Assembly: GCA_964558655.1 (NCBI GenBank)
Contig: CAZLEX010000015.1
Coordinates: 1-39,693, forward strand
DNA length: 39,693 nucleotides
DNA from: RGIG6353 sp964558655
GTDB taxonomy: Bacteria; Bacillota; Clostridia; Oscillospirales; SIG627
Direction: 5' to 3'
Below are positions 6,439 to 15,199 of the stretch, piece after piece (within the stretch, counting starts at the first letter, position 1; each line of letters begins with the position of its first letter). A program made the translations under genes and the position numbers. The notes beneath the pieces are model-generated. The model ran no database searches. It had not been told where the DNA came from and saw nothing but the letters and a program-made list of their open reading frames with translations.

Positions 6439-9400
6439 TTGCTAAGAGTTATTTGCGGTCCGTCCGGATACGGAAAGACCTATGAGATTTACAAGATAAT
6501 CGAAGAAAAGCTTTCCGATTTTGGAAAAAAGCTCTTTGTAATTGTTCCCGAACAGGAAAGCGTTAAAGCCGAAAAATCCGTATTGGAATATTTCGGGAAT
6601 TCGATAAACGAACGGCTCGAAATACTGAATTTTTCAAGACTTGCCAACCGTGTATTCAGGGAAGCCGGCGGAATTACATACAAATACGCCGATAACGGCG
6701 GTAAAGACCTAATACTTTCGATGATAGCGGAAGATGCCGGAGAAGAACTGTCTTCGTTTGAAAATTCTTTTGAAGACGAAAACTTTATATCAAGTATTCG
6801 CTGTGAACTTGACACTCTCAGGCTCGGCGGAGTAACTTCTGAAAAGCTTAAGGAAATTTCTCATGATATTTCACAAAAAGAAGTCAATTCCGGTGTGTTG
6901 AGCGAAAAACTGTTGCAGCTCTCATATATCTGCGACCTTTATGAAGGTGCACTTAAGCATAACGGCGGAACCGATGTACTTGATGATTTGAGCCGGCTTG
7001 CAAAGACTTTGGAGGAGTACGATTTTTTTGAAAATTCATGTGTGTTTATTGACGGATTTTATGATTTCACCTATCCCGAATACGAAATAATAAAACAGAT
7101 GATAAAATATTCGGATGATGTTTATATAACGCTCCCTCTCATCGAAAACGACACGGAAAATGTTTTTATAAGGTCATCCGATGCTCTCAAAAAGCTGACT
7201 GATATTTCCGAAAAAGCCGATTGCAACATAAAAACTGCCTTTTTGAAAGAAAAACGCAAAAATCAGGCATACCCGATTTCTTTTGTTGCCGAACGGATAA
7301 CGGACGGAAAAGACATGAGTGAATTCGGAGAAAAAATATCATCGGGAAATGCCATAACTTTTACCGAATGTTCAAGTTTGTTCGACGAGTGCGTATATGT
7401 GGCGAGAGAAATCGTAAAACTTGTGAAAAACGGCATCGAATTTCGTGAAATTGCCGTGTGTGCGGGAGATATTTCCGGATACGGCGGTATGATAGAAGAT
7501 GTATTTGAGAAATACGGAATAAAATTTTTGTTTGCAGAAAAAGAAAAGCTTATTGATAAGCCGTTGGCTTCTTTTATATTTTCTTCGCTCGCGGTCATAA
7601 CACATGATTTTTATCTTCCTACGGTTCGACGTTATTTGGAGAGTGCTCTTTTACCGATTGACAGGGAAAGCCGTTTTTTACTGACGAATTACATAAAAAC
7701 CTGGAATATAGGTTCATCTTTATGGAAAAGCGAAAATAATTGGGTAATGAATCCGAGAGGTTATACGGAAAAAATATCCGAAGAGGAAAAGGAAGAGCTT
7801 GAAACGGTGAACAGTGCCAGAAGAGCGGTGTATACGCCTCTTTCACATCTTGCCGAAGGGTTAAAAGGTGAGACGGTAAAGGAAAAAATTACGGCGGTAT
7901 GGAATTATTTGGAGGAAACCGGAATCAAGGAAACTTTAATCGGCCGTGCTCAAAAAAATCTTGAAAAAGGAGATTTTTCCTCTTCGAGAGATGAAGCTGA
8001 TATATGGAATTTAACTCTTTCTTCGCTTGATTTATTGTGTAAAACCGCAGGCAACAGAAAGGTGACGACGGAGAGATTTGTTAAATATATGCACATAATG
8101 TTTCGGGATTCCGATTTCGGCCGTATTCCTTCGACAGTTGATGAAGTTGAAATAGGAAATATCGGTTTTGTCAGAAGCAGTGATATAAAGCATATGTTTT
8201 TGATTGGGTTTAATGAAGGAATTTTTCCTCCGATTCCGGAGGAAAAAGGTATATTTACAGAGAATGAAAAAAGAATTTTGGAACGCTTCAGTGACTGTTA
8301 TAAATCGAATTGCAGCGATATGAAGCTGTACGGAGAAATTTTCAATCTGTTGATTGCTTTTTCAATTCCGTGCGATTCGCTGAATTTTGTTTATCATACT
8401 TCTTCATCGGAATCAAAAGATGACAGAATTTCATTTTTTGCACCGATAATTATGTCTTACACCGACGCTGAAATTAATATTTTTGATGCCGAAACGGCTC
8501 CTCCGGTTTGCCGTAAAGAACTGACGGAACGGTTGCTGTCTTATCGCAGCGCCGAAAATATCAGTGATATTTTGGTAAGTGTCAAAAAAGAAGATGAAGA
8601 TTTTTACTTAAAGATTTGTAATAATTTGAACAGCCGTAATTTTTGTGCGGAAAATTTGTCATTTGAAAACCCGGAGAAAATTTTTTCAGATAAAATCAAT
8701 ATGACTCAAGCCCGTCTTGATTCTTTTTCTCGATGTCCTTTTGCTTATTATTCGAATTATATGCTTTCTCTCAAAAAAAGCAGAAGGGCCGAATTCAGAG
8801 CTGCAGAAATCGGAAGTCTCGTGCATAAGGTGCTTGAAGAAGTGCTTTCGTTTCTTGCAAGTGAGAACAAAAAAATTTGCGATGCCGATTCAAAGACGGT
8901 TGAGCGTCTTGCACGGTCATGTGCAAACGAATATTTGAAAAAAGCCGCTCCCGAAATATCCGATACTTCAAGGCGTTTTAAGTATCTTGTAAACCGCCTT
9001 GTGTTTTTTACGGTGTATATTATAGAGAATATGCGTGAGGAATTTGAAAATTCGGATTTTTCGCCTGTACTGTTTGAAGAAAATATGGAAGAGGGTGGGG
9101 TTCTTCCGCCGTATGAAGTCAGTCTTCCCAACGGTTCGAGCTTAATTTTTTACGGGTGCGTCGACCGAGTTGATTTGTTTGAGGATGATGACGGGAAGAA
9201 ATATTTGCGTGTTGTAGATTACAAAACCAAACTCGGAGGAAAAAAGTTTGATTTAAACGATGTTATAAACGGGATTAATCTTCAGTTGCTTGTGTATCTT
9301 TTTTCCATCTGGCAGAACGGCAAAAAAGGAGATTCTTATCCTGCGGGAATAATGTATATGCCGGCGTCTCTCCCTTCTATTCGGCTTGACGGCAAAAAGG

Positions 9401-9789
9401 TTGCGGAAAACGAAAAAGACGAACGGGAGGAAAAGATGAAAAGGTCAGGTCTCTTTTTGCTTGATGAAAAGGTTCTCAATGCTATGGAACACGGTATTTT
9501 GGGAAAAGTTGTTCCCATAAAAAAGAATTCAAAAGGAGGATATAATTCATCGTCATCTCTTGCGACACTTGAACAGTTCGGAGCCCTTAAGCGTTATACG
9601 GATAAGGTTTTTTCCAATTTGGCGTCAAAACTTCAAAAAGGGTGTATAGAGGCATCACCTTTGGAGGTGGATAATACCGTATGCTGTGATTGGTGTGATT
9701 TTAAAGTCTTTTGCAGATATGAAGGACGCACAAGAAAGTATAAAAAAGTGTCGGAACCGTGGGCTGAAATCGAATCCGTGAAAAACTGA
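6439..9789 (+). CDS. addB: ATP-dependent helicase/nuclease AddB (RexB-like) subunit
   Basis: A 1116-residue subunit of the AddAB helicase-nuclease that processes double-strand breaks and recognises Chi. Near the N-terminus is the Walker A GPSGYGKT (residues 7-14). The C-terminal PD-(D/E)XK nuclease is marked by GSLVHKVLEE, the VDRVDLF region and VVDYKT (D927, K929). Four cysteines of the AddB iron-sulfur cluster are present: C766 (SRCPFAYY) and C1083, C1086, C1092 (CxxCxxxxxC). I chose the TTG at 6439, eight bases after GGGAG, which gives MLRVICGPSGYGKT; TTG 6424 and GTG 6430 overlap the ribosome-binding site. Unusually, addA does not follow: the next gene is on the opposite strand. Confidence 0.92.
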   Translation: MLRVICGPSGYGKTYEIYKIIEEKLSDFGKKLFVIVPEQESVKAEKSVLEYFGNSINERLEILNFSRLANRVFREAGGITYKYADNGGKDLILSMIAEDAGEELSSFENSFEDENFISSIRCELDTLRLGGVTSEKLKEISHDISQKEVNSGVLSEKLLQLSYICDLYEGALKHNGGTDVLDDLSRLAKTLEEYDFFENSCVFIDGFYDFTYPEYEIIKQMIKYSDDVYITLPLIENDTENVFIRSSDALKKLTDISEKADCNIKTAFLKEKRKNQAYPISFVAERITDGKDMSEFGEKISSGNAITFTECSSLFDECVYVAREIVKLVKNGIEFREIAVCAGDISGYGGMIEDVFEKYGIKFLFAEKEKLIDKPLASFIFSSLAVITHDFYLPTVRRYLESALLPIDRESRFLLTNYIKTWNIGSSLWKSENNWVMNPRGYTEKISEEEKEELETVNSARRAVYTPLSHLAEGLKGETVKEKITAVWNYLEETGIKETLIGRAQKNLEKGDFSSSRDEADIWNLTLSSLDLLCKTAGNRKVTTERFVKYMHIMFRDSDFGRIPSTVDEVEIGNIGFVRSSDIKHMFLIGFNEGIFPPIPEEKGIFTENEKRILERFSDCYKSNCSDMKLYGEIFNLLIAFSIPCDSLNFVYHTSSSESKDDRISFFAPIIMSYTDAEINIFDAETAPPVCRKELTERLLSYRSAENISDILVSVKKEDEDFYLKICNNLNSRNFCAENLSFENPEKIFSDKINMTQARLDSFSRCPFAYYSNYMLSLKKSRRAEFRAAEIGSLVHKVLEEVLSFLASENKKICDADSKTVERLARSCANEYLKKAAPEISDTSRRFKYLVNRLVFFTVYIIENMREEFENSDFSPVLFEENMEEGGVLPPYEVSLPNGSSLIFYGCVDRVDLFEDDDGKKYLRVVDYKTKLGGKKFDLNDVINGINLQLLVYLFSIWQNGKKGDSYPAGIMYMPASLPSIRLDGKKVAENEKDEREEKMKRSGLFLLDEKVLNAMEHGILGKVVPIKKNSKGGYNSSSSLATLEQFGALKRYTDKVFSNLASKLQKGCIEASPLEVDNTVCCDWCDFKVFCRYEGRTRKYKKVSEPWAEIESVKN

Positions 9790-9807
9790 CATATTTATTT
9801 GCAAACG

Positions 9808-9852
9808 AAAAACAAAGCAAGTTTTCGCGAAGAAAACTTGCTTTGTTTCATT
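9808..9852. terminator. Bidirectional intrinsic terminator between addB and the rhamnosidase gene
   Basis: A perfect 17-bp stem (AACAAAGCAAGTTTTC and its complement) with a 5-base loop lies between two convergent stop codons. T-rich sequence follows on the plus strand. Confidence 0.85.
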
Positions 9853-9867
9853 TTAAATGTTTTTTGA

Positions 9868-12150
9868 TTAGTTAAAGATGTATTTCCCGCCGTCTTTCTT
9901 TTCGAGAATTTTTTCACCCGATATGACGCGACATTCTATGTCACCGTCAGTTTCCACCGTCAGTTTGACTTTACCGTCTTTTCTTTCCCAAAAGACCGAA
10001 ACGGAGCCGTTCGGCAGTTTGTGTGACGCTTTGCACCAACTGAGCTGATTTATAAAATGCGGTTTTATTTCGACTTCGTGCGAATTTATAACATTTATAC
10101 CGCCGGGCGAACGCATAAACCAGTTGACAACATCTCCCAAAAAGTGATGGTTTTTGGAGTGACGGTAAAATCCGTTTTCATCGTACGGACAAAATTGCTC
10201 AAGTAAAGAAGTTTCTCCCTGTTTAATCCAATATCCGTAAGACGGATATTCAAGCTTGGTAATCATTTTGTAGGCTGTGTCCGCTTCGCCGAAATCCGAC
10301 AAAACATGAAATATAACTCTCAGCCCGAGAAAACCGCTTGTAATACTGTAATTGTCTTCTCTTATAATTTCTTTCAGAACTTCAAAAGCTTTTGCCTTTT
10401 CTTCTTCATTGAAAATATCATAAAAAATTGCCATGGCTTGTGTCGTTTGATATCTTCCGGAGACGGTATAAGTATTTAAGTCGATATATTCTCTGCGAAT
10501 TGCTTCCAAAAGCTCAATCCCGAGTTTATCGGCAAAGTCTTTACTCAAATTCAGACCTATTTTTTCGAACATTTCCGAACTCATTCGGCACATGACATAT
10601 GTCATTACGGTATCGGTAAAACCTAAGTCCGCATTTGAATTTTTACCGCCGTCAGTTCTTTCGACCGGGACCCAATCGTTAAGCCCTATCGCAATTATAC
10701 CTTTTTCATTCCGACGGCTTGCGATATATTCTAAATAGCGAAGCATTGCGTGGGCATTTTCTTTTATTATCTCGGTTTCTCCTCTGTATTTATAAGCGTA
10801 GTAGGGGAGATAGAATAAAACTCTGTCCCATGCAGGACCGTTTCCCCATTTATATCCGAAAGTCGAAGTGGGAACAACACCGGGGAGCTGACCGTTTTCT
10901 TTTTGACTTGCCCGTATATTGAAAAGCCACTCTCTCCAGGATTTTTCAACGCCGAGAGTCATTATCATGTGTTCAGCAGACTCTGCGGCATCTCCTGTCC
11001 ACCCATTCTTTTCTCTGTGAGGGCAGTCCGTCGGAAAATAATAGAAGTTTGCCGAATCGCTTCTTTTACCGGCTTCGTATATTTTGTTGGCAATTTCGTC
11101 GGAACATTCAAAAGTTCCTCTTTGTTCCAGATCGGAACTCATGACAAGATATGTGAGCAAATCTTCGGTCGCCTGTTCTTCGGTAATTCCCGAAACATAA
11201 AGATATCTGAAGCCGTGATAAGTGAACATCGGCTCAAAAACTTCTTCACCGTCACCCTTTAAGTAATATATATCCCTCTGAACAAAACCGTCGGTGAAGA
11301 AAACCCAGTTATTGTAATCCAGCTTATCGCCTATCATTTGCTCGGCACACTGAATACTGACCTTTTGTCCCCGTTTTCCTTTGATTTTGAGTCTGAATAT
11401 TCCGGCATTGTTTTCTCCGAAATCGTAAATGTAACCGCCGTCCCTTTTAGGTGCATTTTCAAAGGGAGATTCTTCTACCTCTCTTTGAGGAATATAAGTT
11501 ACAAGACCGCCTTTTTTAATACATATAGGTTTGATTTCTCTTTGTATTTTTATGGGTTCCGCTTCGCAAATTTTTGCATATCCTCTCGGTTTATATGCAT
11601 CGCATATGGGCTTGTGCCAACCTGTTTCTTTAAATCCGGGATAGCACCACCCATCTTCTTCAAGCCGTGCATCGTAAAATACTCCCGAACGCAAGTCGTT
11701 AAACAAAACGGGACCTTTTTTGCAATTAAAGTCGTCGGCTTCAAAAGTTAAAGTATCTTTTTCACTTTCGATTTTTACCGAAACGGCAAGCAACGGTGCG
11801 GAATTTATAATATTGTCTTTGAAAAACCATGCGTAAGTTTTTCCGACCTGAAACCCGTCTCCAAGCATTATTCCTATAACATTTTCTCCGACAGTCAGGT
11901 ATTTTGTGATGTTGTAATTGTCATAATAGCATATGTGATCCGAGTTTGAAATGTAAGGAGCCAAATATCCTTTTGTGATTTTTTGACCGTTTACGAATAA
12001 ATCGTAGAATCCAAGACCGCATATAAGTATTTCGGCGTTTTTCACAGAGTTCTCGATTTTAAAACTTTTTCTGAAAAGAGGTGCGGGAATATTTTTGTGA
12101 TAAGTAGAATATGCAATATCTTCGCAGACGAACTTGTTTGAAAATTCCAT
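9868..12150 (-). CDS. Alpha-L-rhamnosidase, glycoside hydrolase family 78
   Basis: A 760-residue inverting glycosidase that removes terminal L-rhamnose from plant or bacterial glycans and flavonoids. The N-terminal beta domains carry the family-typical FYDLFVNGQKITKGYLAP and GFRYLYVSG; the (alpha/alpha)6 catalytic domain has DCPHREKNGWTGDAAES (around residue 385), which holds the conserved acidic residues. A C-terminal beta domain follows. The ATG at 12150 follows AAGGAGG by six bases; an upstream-extended frame to 12267 lacks a ribosome-binding site and crosses the promoter. I see no signal peptide, so it is probably cytoplasmic and acts on imported oligosaccharides. It is monocistronic, with no transporter or regulator next to it. 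Confidence 0.93.
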   Translation of the reverse strand: MEFSNKFVCEDIAYSTYHKNIPAPLFRKSFKIENSVKNAEILICGLGFYDLFVNGQKITKGYLAPYISNSDHICYYDNYNITKYLTVGENVIGIMLGDGFQVGKTYAWFFKDNIINSAPLLAVSVKIESEKDTLTFEADDFNCKKGPVLFNDLRSGVFYDARLEEDGWCYPGFKETGWHKPICDAYKPRGYAKICEAEPIKIQREIKPICIKKGGLVTYIPQREVEESPFENAPKRDGGYIYDFGENNAGIFRLKIKGKRGQKVSIQCAEQMIGDKLDYNNWVFFTDGFVQRDIYYLKGDGEEVFEPMFTYHGFRYLYVSGITEEQATEDLLTYLVMSSDLEQRGTFECSDEIANKIYEAGKRSDSANFYYFPTDCPHREKNGWTGDAAESAEHMIMTLGVEKSWREWLFNIRASQKENGQLPGVVPTSTFGYKWGNGPAWDRVLFYLPYYAYKYRGETEIIKENAHAMLRYLEYIASRRNEKGIIAIGLNDWVPVERTDGGKNSNADLGFTDTVMTYVMCRMSSEMFEKIGLNLSKDFADKLGIELLEAIRREYIDLNTYTVSGRYQTTQAMAIFYDIFNEEEKAKAFEVLKEIIREDNYSITSGFLGLRVIFHVLSDFGEADTAYKMITKLEYPSYGYWIKQGETSLLEQFCPYDENGFYRHSKNHHFLGDVVNWFMRSPGGINVINSHEVEIKPHFINQLSWCKASHKLPNGSVSVFWERKDGKVKLTVETDGDIECRVISGEKILEKKDGGKYIFN

Positions 12151-12211
12151 AAAATCCTCCTTAAATTTTTGCGATTTGCAAAAAATCGACTTTTCAAAGG
12201 TAAGTAACTTA

Positions 12212-12240
12212 TATATATCATATGTCGGTGAAAATTTCAA
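12212..12240 (-). promoter_or_regulatory. Promoter of the rhamnosidase gene
   Basis: TTGAAA (12240-12235) and TATATA (12217-12212), 17-base spacer, minus strand, about 60 bases upstream of the proposed start. It supports the start at 12150. Confidence 0.5.
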
Positions 12241-12378
12241 CAGTTTTAATCGAAAAAAATCAGACAAAAAAATTAAGATTTTTTTGTTAAAAGTTTATAG
12301 TAAAAAACGGATTGTTTAAAGAAAATTTTCAAGAGATTTGGATTAACAGAAGAGTGAACAGATAGGAGCGAATAAATA

Positions 12379-12413
12379 AAAATTGACAAGTCTCAACAGA
12401 GACTTGTCAATTT
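12379..12413 (-). terminator. Intrinsic terminator after tRNA-Ser
   Basis: On the minus strand AATTGACAAGTCTC / GAGACTTGTCAATT with a short loop, followed by TTTATTT, directly downstream of the tRNA CCA end. Confidence 0.85.
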
Positions 12414-12502
12414 TGGCGGAGGGAAAGGGATTCGAACCCTTGTGGGCTTGCACCCAAACGGTTTTCAAGACCGCCTCGTTATGACCACTTCGATATCCCT
12501 CC
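12414..12502 (-). tRNA. tRNA-Ser (anticodon UGA)
   Basis: A class II tRNA on the minus strand: acceptor GGAGGGA / TCCCTCC, anticodon stem GCGGT / ACCGT around CTTGAAA (anticodon TGA, reads UCA), a long variable arm (TTGGGTGCAAGCCCA), T-arm GGTTCGAATCC, discriminator G at 12417 and encoded CCA (12416-12414). Confidence 0.95.
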
Positions 12503-12591
12503 GGATAAATGCCGAAATACAGCTTATGTATTCTACTATAAAATAAGTTTTTTGTCAAGTATTTTTTAGAATAAACATTTCGAATGGTTAA

Positions 12592-12628
12592 AAATCACCG
12601 CAGGCTCATATGAACCTGCGGTGATTGA
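12592..12628 (-). terminator. Intrinsic terminator of the NhaC-family transporter gene
   Basis: AATCACCGCAGG / CCTGCGGTGATT with a 10-base loop, followed on the minus strand by TTTTTAA; just past the stop codon at 12639. Confidence 0.85.
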
Positions 12629-12638
12629 CTGCTTTATT

Positions 12639-14291
12639 TTACACATTTGCCTTTTTGCTTGAGATTTTTTTGATAACAAGCAAAGTTGCAATTATAAGAA
12701 ATGCACCGATTGCAAGGGTAATCCACGCATTTTGCACAAATCCCGCAATAATATAACATACGAACGAAATTACCGCAACGGTCATGGCGTACGGAAGCTG
12801 AGTGTTTACATGTTCCACATGGTCACATTCGGCACCTGCACTTGACATAATGGTGGTATCGGAAATGGGTGAGCAGTGGTCTCCGCAAACGGCACCTGCC
12901 AAGCAAGCTGACATACCGATTGTTTGAATTACGCCGCCTTCCGGGAATACTGCCAAAACTATGGGAATAAGTATACCGAAAGTACCCCATGAAGTACCTG
13001 TTGCGAATGAAAGTATGCAAGCGACGATGAATATAACAGCGGGCAGGAACATATCAAGTTCCTGTGCGGAATTCATCATAAGATCTCCGACAAAATATTT
13101 TGTTCCGAGCACTGCCGTCATGTTTTTAAGGGAAGTTGCGAAAGTGAGAATGAGAATTGCCGGAACCATGGCGATAAATCCTTGCGGTACACATTCCATA
13201 CAGGTCTTAAAATCAAATACTTTTCTTGCAATCATATATATGAGAATAATAATGAGTGAGACAAGTCCTCCCCACGGAAGTCCGACTGTAGCGTCTGTAT
13301 TACCGAATGCTCCTGCAATGTCTCCTTTAAATCCGCTTTCGGCATCAAAGAAACCGCCTACATAGATAAGTGCAAATACACAGATAACTATAAGGAGTAC
13401 AATCGGGAAAACGAGGTCAATAACTTTTCCTTTGGAATTTTCGCTTTCCGATTTACTGTCCGTATTGTCTGCTTTTGCCACTAAAATTTCAGCTTTCTTC
13501 ATAGGACCGAAGTCGGCTTTCATAAAAGCAATTCCTATGATGAAAACGAAAGTCAAAAGTGAATAGAAATTATACGGAATAGCACGGATAAAAAGTTTGA
13601 GACCTTCTCCTTCGGGTGCATAAGTGGAAACTGCCGCAGCCCATGAAGAAATCGGTGCTATCATACACACCGGTGCCGCAGTGGCATCGATGAGATAAGC
13701 AAGTTTTGCCCGAGAAACTTTCGCTTCGTCCGTAACGGGACGCATAACCGAGCCTACGGTCAAACAGTTAAAGTAGTCGTCAATGAAAATAAGTACGCCT
13801 AACACAAATGTTGCAAGCTGTGCACCGAGTTTGGTTTTAACATGTTTTCTTGCCCAGTTTCCGAAAGCCTGAGACCCGCCGGATTTGTTTACGAGAGCAA
13901 CTATGATTCCGAGTTCAACAAGGAATATGAAAATTCCCGCAGTACCTGCAACCGCTTCGGTAAGACCGTGACCTATTATACTGTCGACGGTACCCGTTAC
14001 GGAAAAGTTCGATGCGAGTATTCCGCCGATTGCTATACCTATAAATAGGGAGCTGTATACTTCTTTTGTGATGAGTGCGAGACCGATTGCAATGAACGGA
14101 GGAATAAGTGCCCACCATGTGCCGCGTACGGACCCTTCGCCGCCGCAAGTTTCACAGTCTGCCATAGTCTCGGCGGTACAGTCGGGACAGTCAACTGTTC
14201 CCATCGCACCTTCGGTAACATATGCCGCCACGAGAAGTGCAACTATGACAACTGCCGCAATCGCAAGAACGATTTTTTTCTTTTTCGTCAT
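12639..14291 (-). CDS. NhaC-family transporter, predicted lysine transporter (lysine-riboswitch controlled)
   Basis: A 550-residue polytopic protein of the NhaC Na+/H+ antiporter family, with about 12 hydrophobic segments and family blocks such as GVLIFIDDYFNCLTVGSVMRP and SATGTSWGTFGILIP-like FATGTSWGTFG near the C-terminus. A lysine riboswitch precedes it, so it most likely imports lysine (possibly with Na+), like the NhaC-type proteins that comparative genomics has named LysW. Start at ATG 14291 follows AAGGAG by seven bases. Oddly, the loop after the first membrane helix has two cysteine pairs: C35/C38 and C46/C49, the latter in CETCGGEG, which fits the CxxCxGxG signature of DnaJ zinc centres. 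The loop would probably face outside. Lysine specificity is inferred from the riboswitch, not from the protein. Confidence 0.88.
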   Translation of the reverse strand: MTKKKKIVLAIAAVVIVALLVAAYVTEGAMGTVDCPDCTAETMADCETCGGEGSVRGTWWALIPPFIAIGLALITKEVYSSLFIGIAIGGILASNFSVTGTVDSIIGHGLTEAVAGTAGIFIFLVELGIIVALVNKSGGSQAFGNWARKHVKTKLGAQLATFVLGVLIFIDDYFNCLTVGSVMRPVTDEAKVSRAKLAYLIDATAAPVCMIAPISSWAAAVSTYAPEGEGLKLFIRAIPYNFYSLLTFVFIIGIAFMKADFGPMKKAEILVAKADNTDSKSESENSKGKVIDLVFPIVLLIVICVFALIYVGGFFDAESGFKGDIAGAFGNTDATVGLPWGGLVSLIIILIYMIARKVFDFKTCMECVPQGFIAMVPAILILTFATSLKNMTAVLGTKYFVGDLMMNSAQELDMFLPAVIFIVACILSFATGTSWGTFGILIPIVLAVFPEGGVIQTIGMSACLAGAVCGDHCSPISDTTIMSSAGAECDHVEHVNTQLPYAMTVAVISFVCYIIAGFVQNAWITLAIGAFLIIATLLVIKKISSKKANV

Positions 14292-14302
14292 TTGTTTTCT
14301 CC

Positions 14303-14346
14303 TTAAAATAAAATGTGTCGCGGAGCTATACACCCACGACACATTT
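14303..14346 (-). terminator. Riboswitch expression-platform terminator
   Basis: On the minus strand AAATGTGTCG / CGACACATTT forms a 10-bp stem with a 16-base loop, followed by TTTTATTTT, then the AAGGAG of the transporter gene. This is where lysine binding would stop transcription. Confidence 0.85.
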
Positions 14347-14361
14347 TTCGCTCATATCGAG

Positions 14362-14526
14362 AATGATAGCACTCCACAATTTTGTGACAGTCCGCCGCAT
14401 ATTCTGCAAGCGAACCAATTCAAAAGGGTAAAGGACACCTCTTGAATTTCGGCAACATTCCCTTTCCTTACCTTCTGCTCCTTTGCATTAAAGAAAAGTA
14501 CTCTTGTCTGTTGCACCTCTATCATC
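14362..14526 (-). promoter_or_regulatory. Lysine riboswitch (L box) aptamer
   Basis: On the minus strand the leader carries the conserved lysine-aptamer blocks in order: closing helix P1 (ATGATAG at 14525-14519 with CTATCAT at 14369-14363), AGAGGTGC, AGAGTA, AAGGAAAGGG, GTTGCCGAA, GGTTCGCTTGCAGAA, then GCGGCGGACTGTCA before P1 closes. These match the L-box consensus, and the strand, distance and following terminator fit a transcription-attenuating OFF switch. Lysine-bound aptamer would favour the terminator at 14303-14346 and shut off the transporter. I did not work out the alternative antiterminator pairing. Confidence 0.95.
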
Positions 14527-14560
14527 GTACTTTCGACAGGAAAGTCTATGATTTATCTTT

Positions 14561-14589
14561 ATATTAACAAAACATTAACTAATTGTCAA
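14561..14589 (-). promoter_or_regulatory. Promoter of the lysine-riboswitch transcript
   Basis: TTGACA (14589-14584) and TAATAT (14566-14561) with an exact 17-base spacer on the minus strand. Transcription would begin about 25-30 bases before the aptamer. Confidence 0.8.
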
Positions 14590-14613
14590 TATATTTTTTA
14601 AAAAATTTGATTT

Positions 14614-15171
14614 TTATTCTTTTACCGTTCCGTCGGGATTGAAGAGAGGCAAAGGTTCGAGATAAATTATATCGTCACGCTCTGTTGCGTCTCCTTCAGC
14701 CAAAATAGCCATTCGTCCGCAAATCTCGCCGCCGGCACGCTCAACGAGAAGTTCGAGTGCATGGAGTGATTCGCCGGTGGAAATTACATCGTCGATTATG
14801 AGTATTTTCTTGCCCTTCATCAGTTCGGCATCGGCAATATCGAGGTAAAGAGTTTGCTTTTTCGCGGTGGTAATCGAATTGACTTCAGCCTGAAAAACAC
14901 CTGTCATGTAAAGCTTCGGGGATTTACGGGCAAGAAGATATTTTTTATCGCCCGCAAGGCGTGCCATTTCGTGAATTAACGGGATACCTTTTGCTTCGGC
15001 GGTAATCATGTAGTCGTATTCGGGAGCTTTTTTAAGTAAGGCTTCTGCGGCTGCACTTGTTAATTCGACATCTCCGAAAATTACAAACGCTCCGATGTAC
15101 AAATCTTCTGATACGGGACAGATGGGGAGCTTTCTTTCAATGCCCGCAATGGTCATAGGGTAGTAGTTCAT
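14614..15171 (-). CDS. Type I phosphoribosyltransferase (adenine/xanthine PRTase-like)
   Basis: A 185-residue cytoplasmic enzyme of the PRTase type I fold. The PRPP-binding signature is ILIIDDVISTGES (about residues 123-135), preceded by a flexible loop region and an aromatic-rich N-terminus. Family members convert a purine base plus PRPP to the nucleotide; adenine or xanthine/guanine are the likely bases (COG0503), but the base-binding region does not let me choose. A GGAG-type site precedes the ATG. It sits 28 bases downstream of uppP on the same strand and probably shares its transcript; a purine salvage gene next to a lipid-carrier phosphatase has no obvious functional logic. Confidence 0.85.
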   Translation of the reverse strand: MNYYPMTIAGIERKLPICPVSEDLYIGAFVIFGDVELTSAAAEALLKKAPEYDYMITAEAKGIPLIHEMARLAGDKKYLLARKSPKLYMTGVFQAEVNSITTAKKQTLYLDIADAELMKGKKILIIDDVISTGESLHALELLVERAGGEICGRMAILAEGDATERDDIIYLEPLPLFNPDGTVKE

Positions 15172-15199
15172 ACAAATCTCCTTAAATTTTTATAGACTT

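Noticed and set aside
11338..11751. 137-codon plus-strand frame inside the rhamnosidase gene
   Set aside because: Antisense to a conserved catalytic gene; no ribosome-binding site or known domain.
12151..12267. N-terminal extension of the rhamnosidase by 39 residues
   Set aside because: The extension crosses the promoter region and lacks a Shine-Dalgarno site, while ATG 12150 has AAGGAGG at good distance.
12343..12558. 71-codon minus-strand frame
   Set aside because: It spans tRNA-Ser and its terminator.
14068..14445. 125-codon plus-strand frame
   Set aside because: It is antisense to the transporter start and the lysine riboswitch; no ribosome-binding site.
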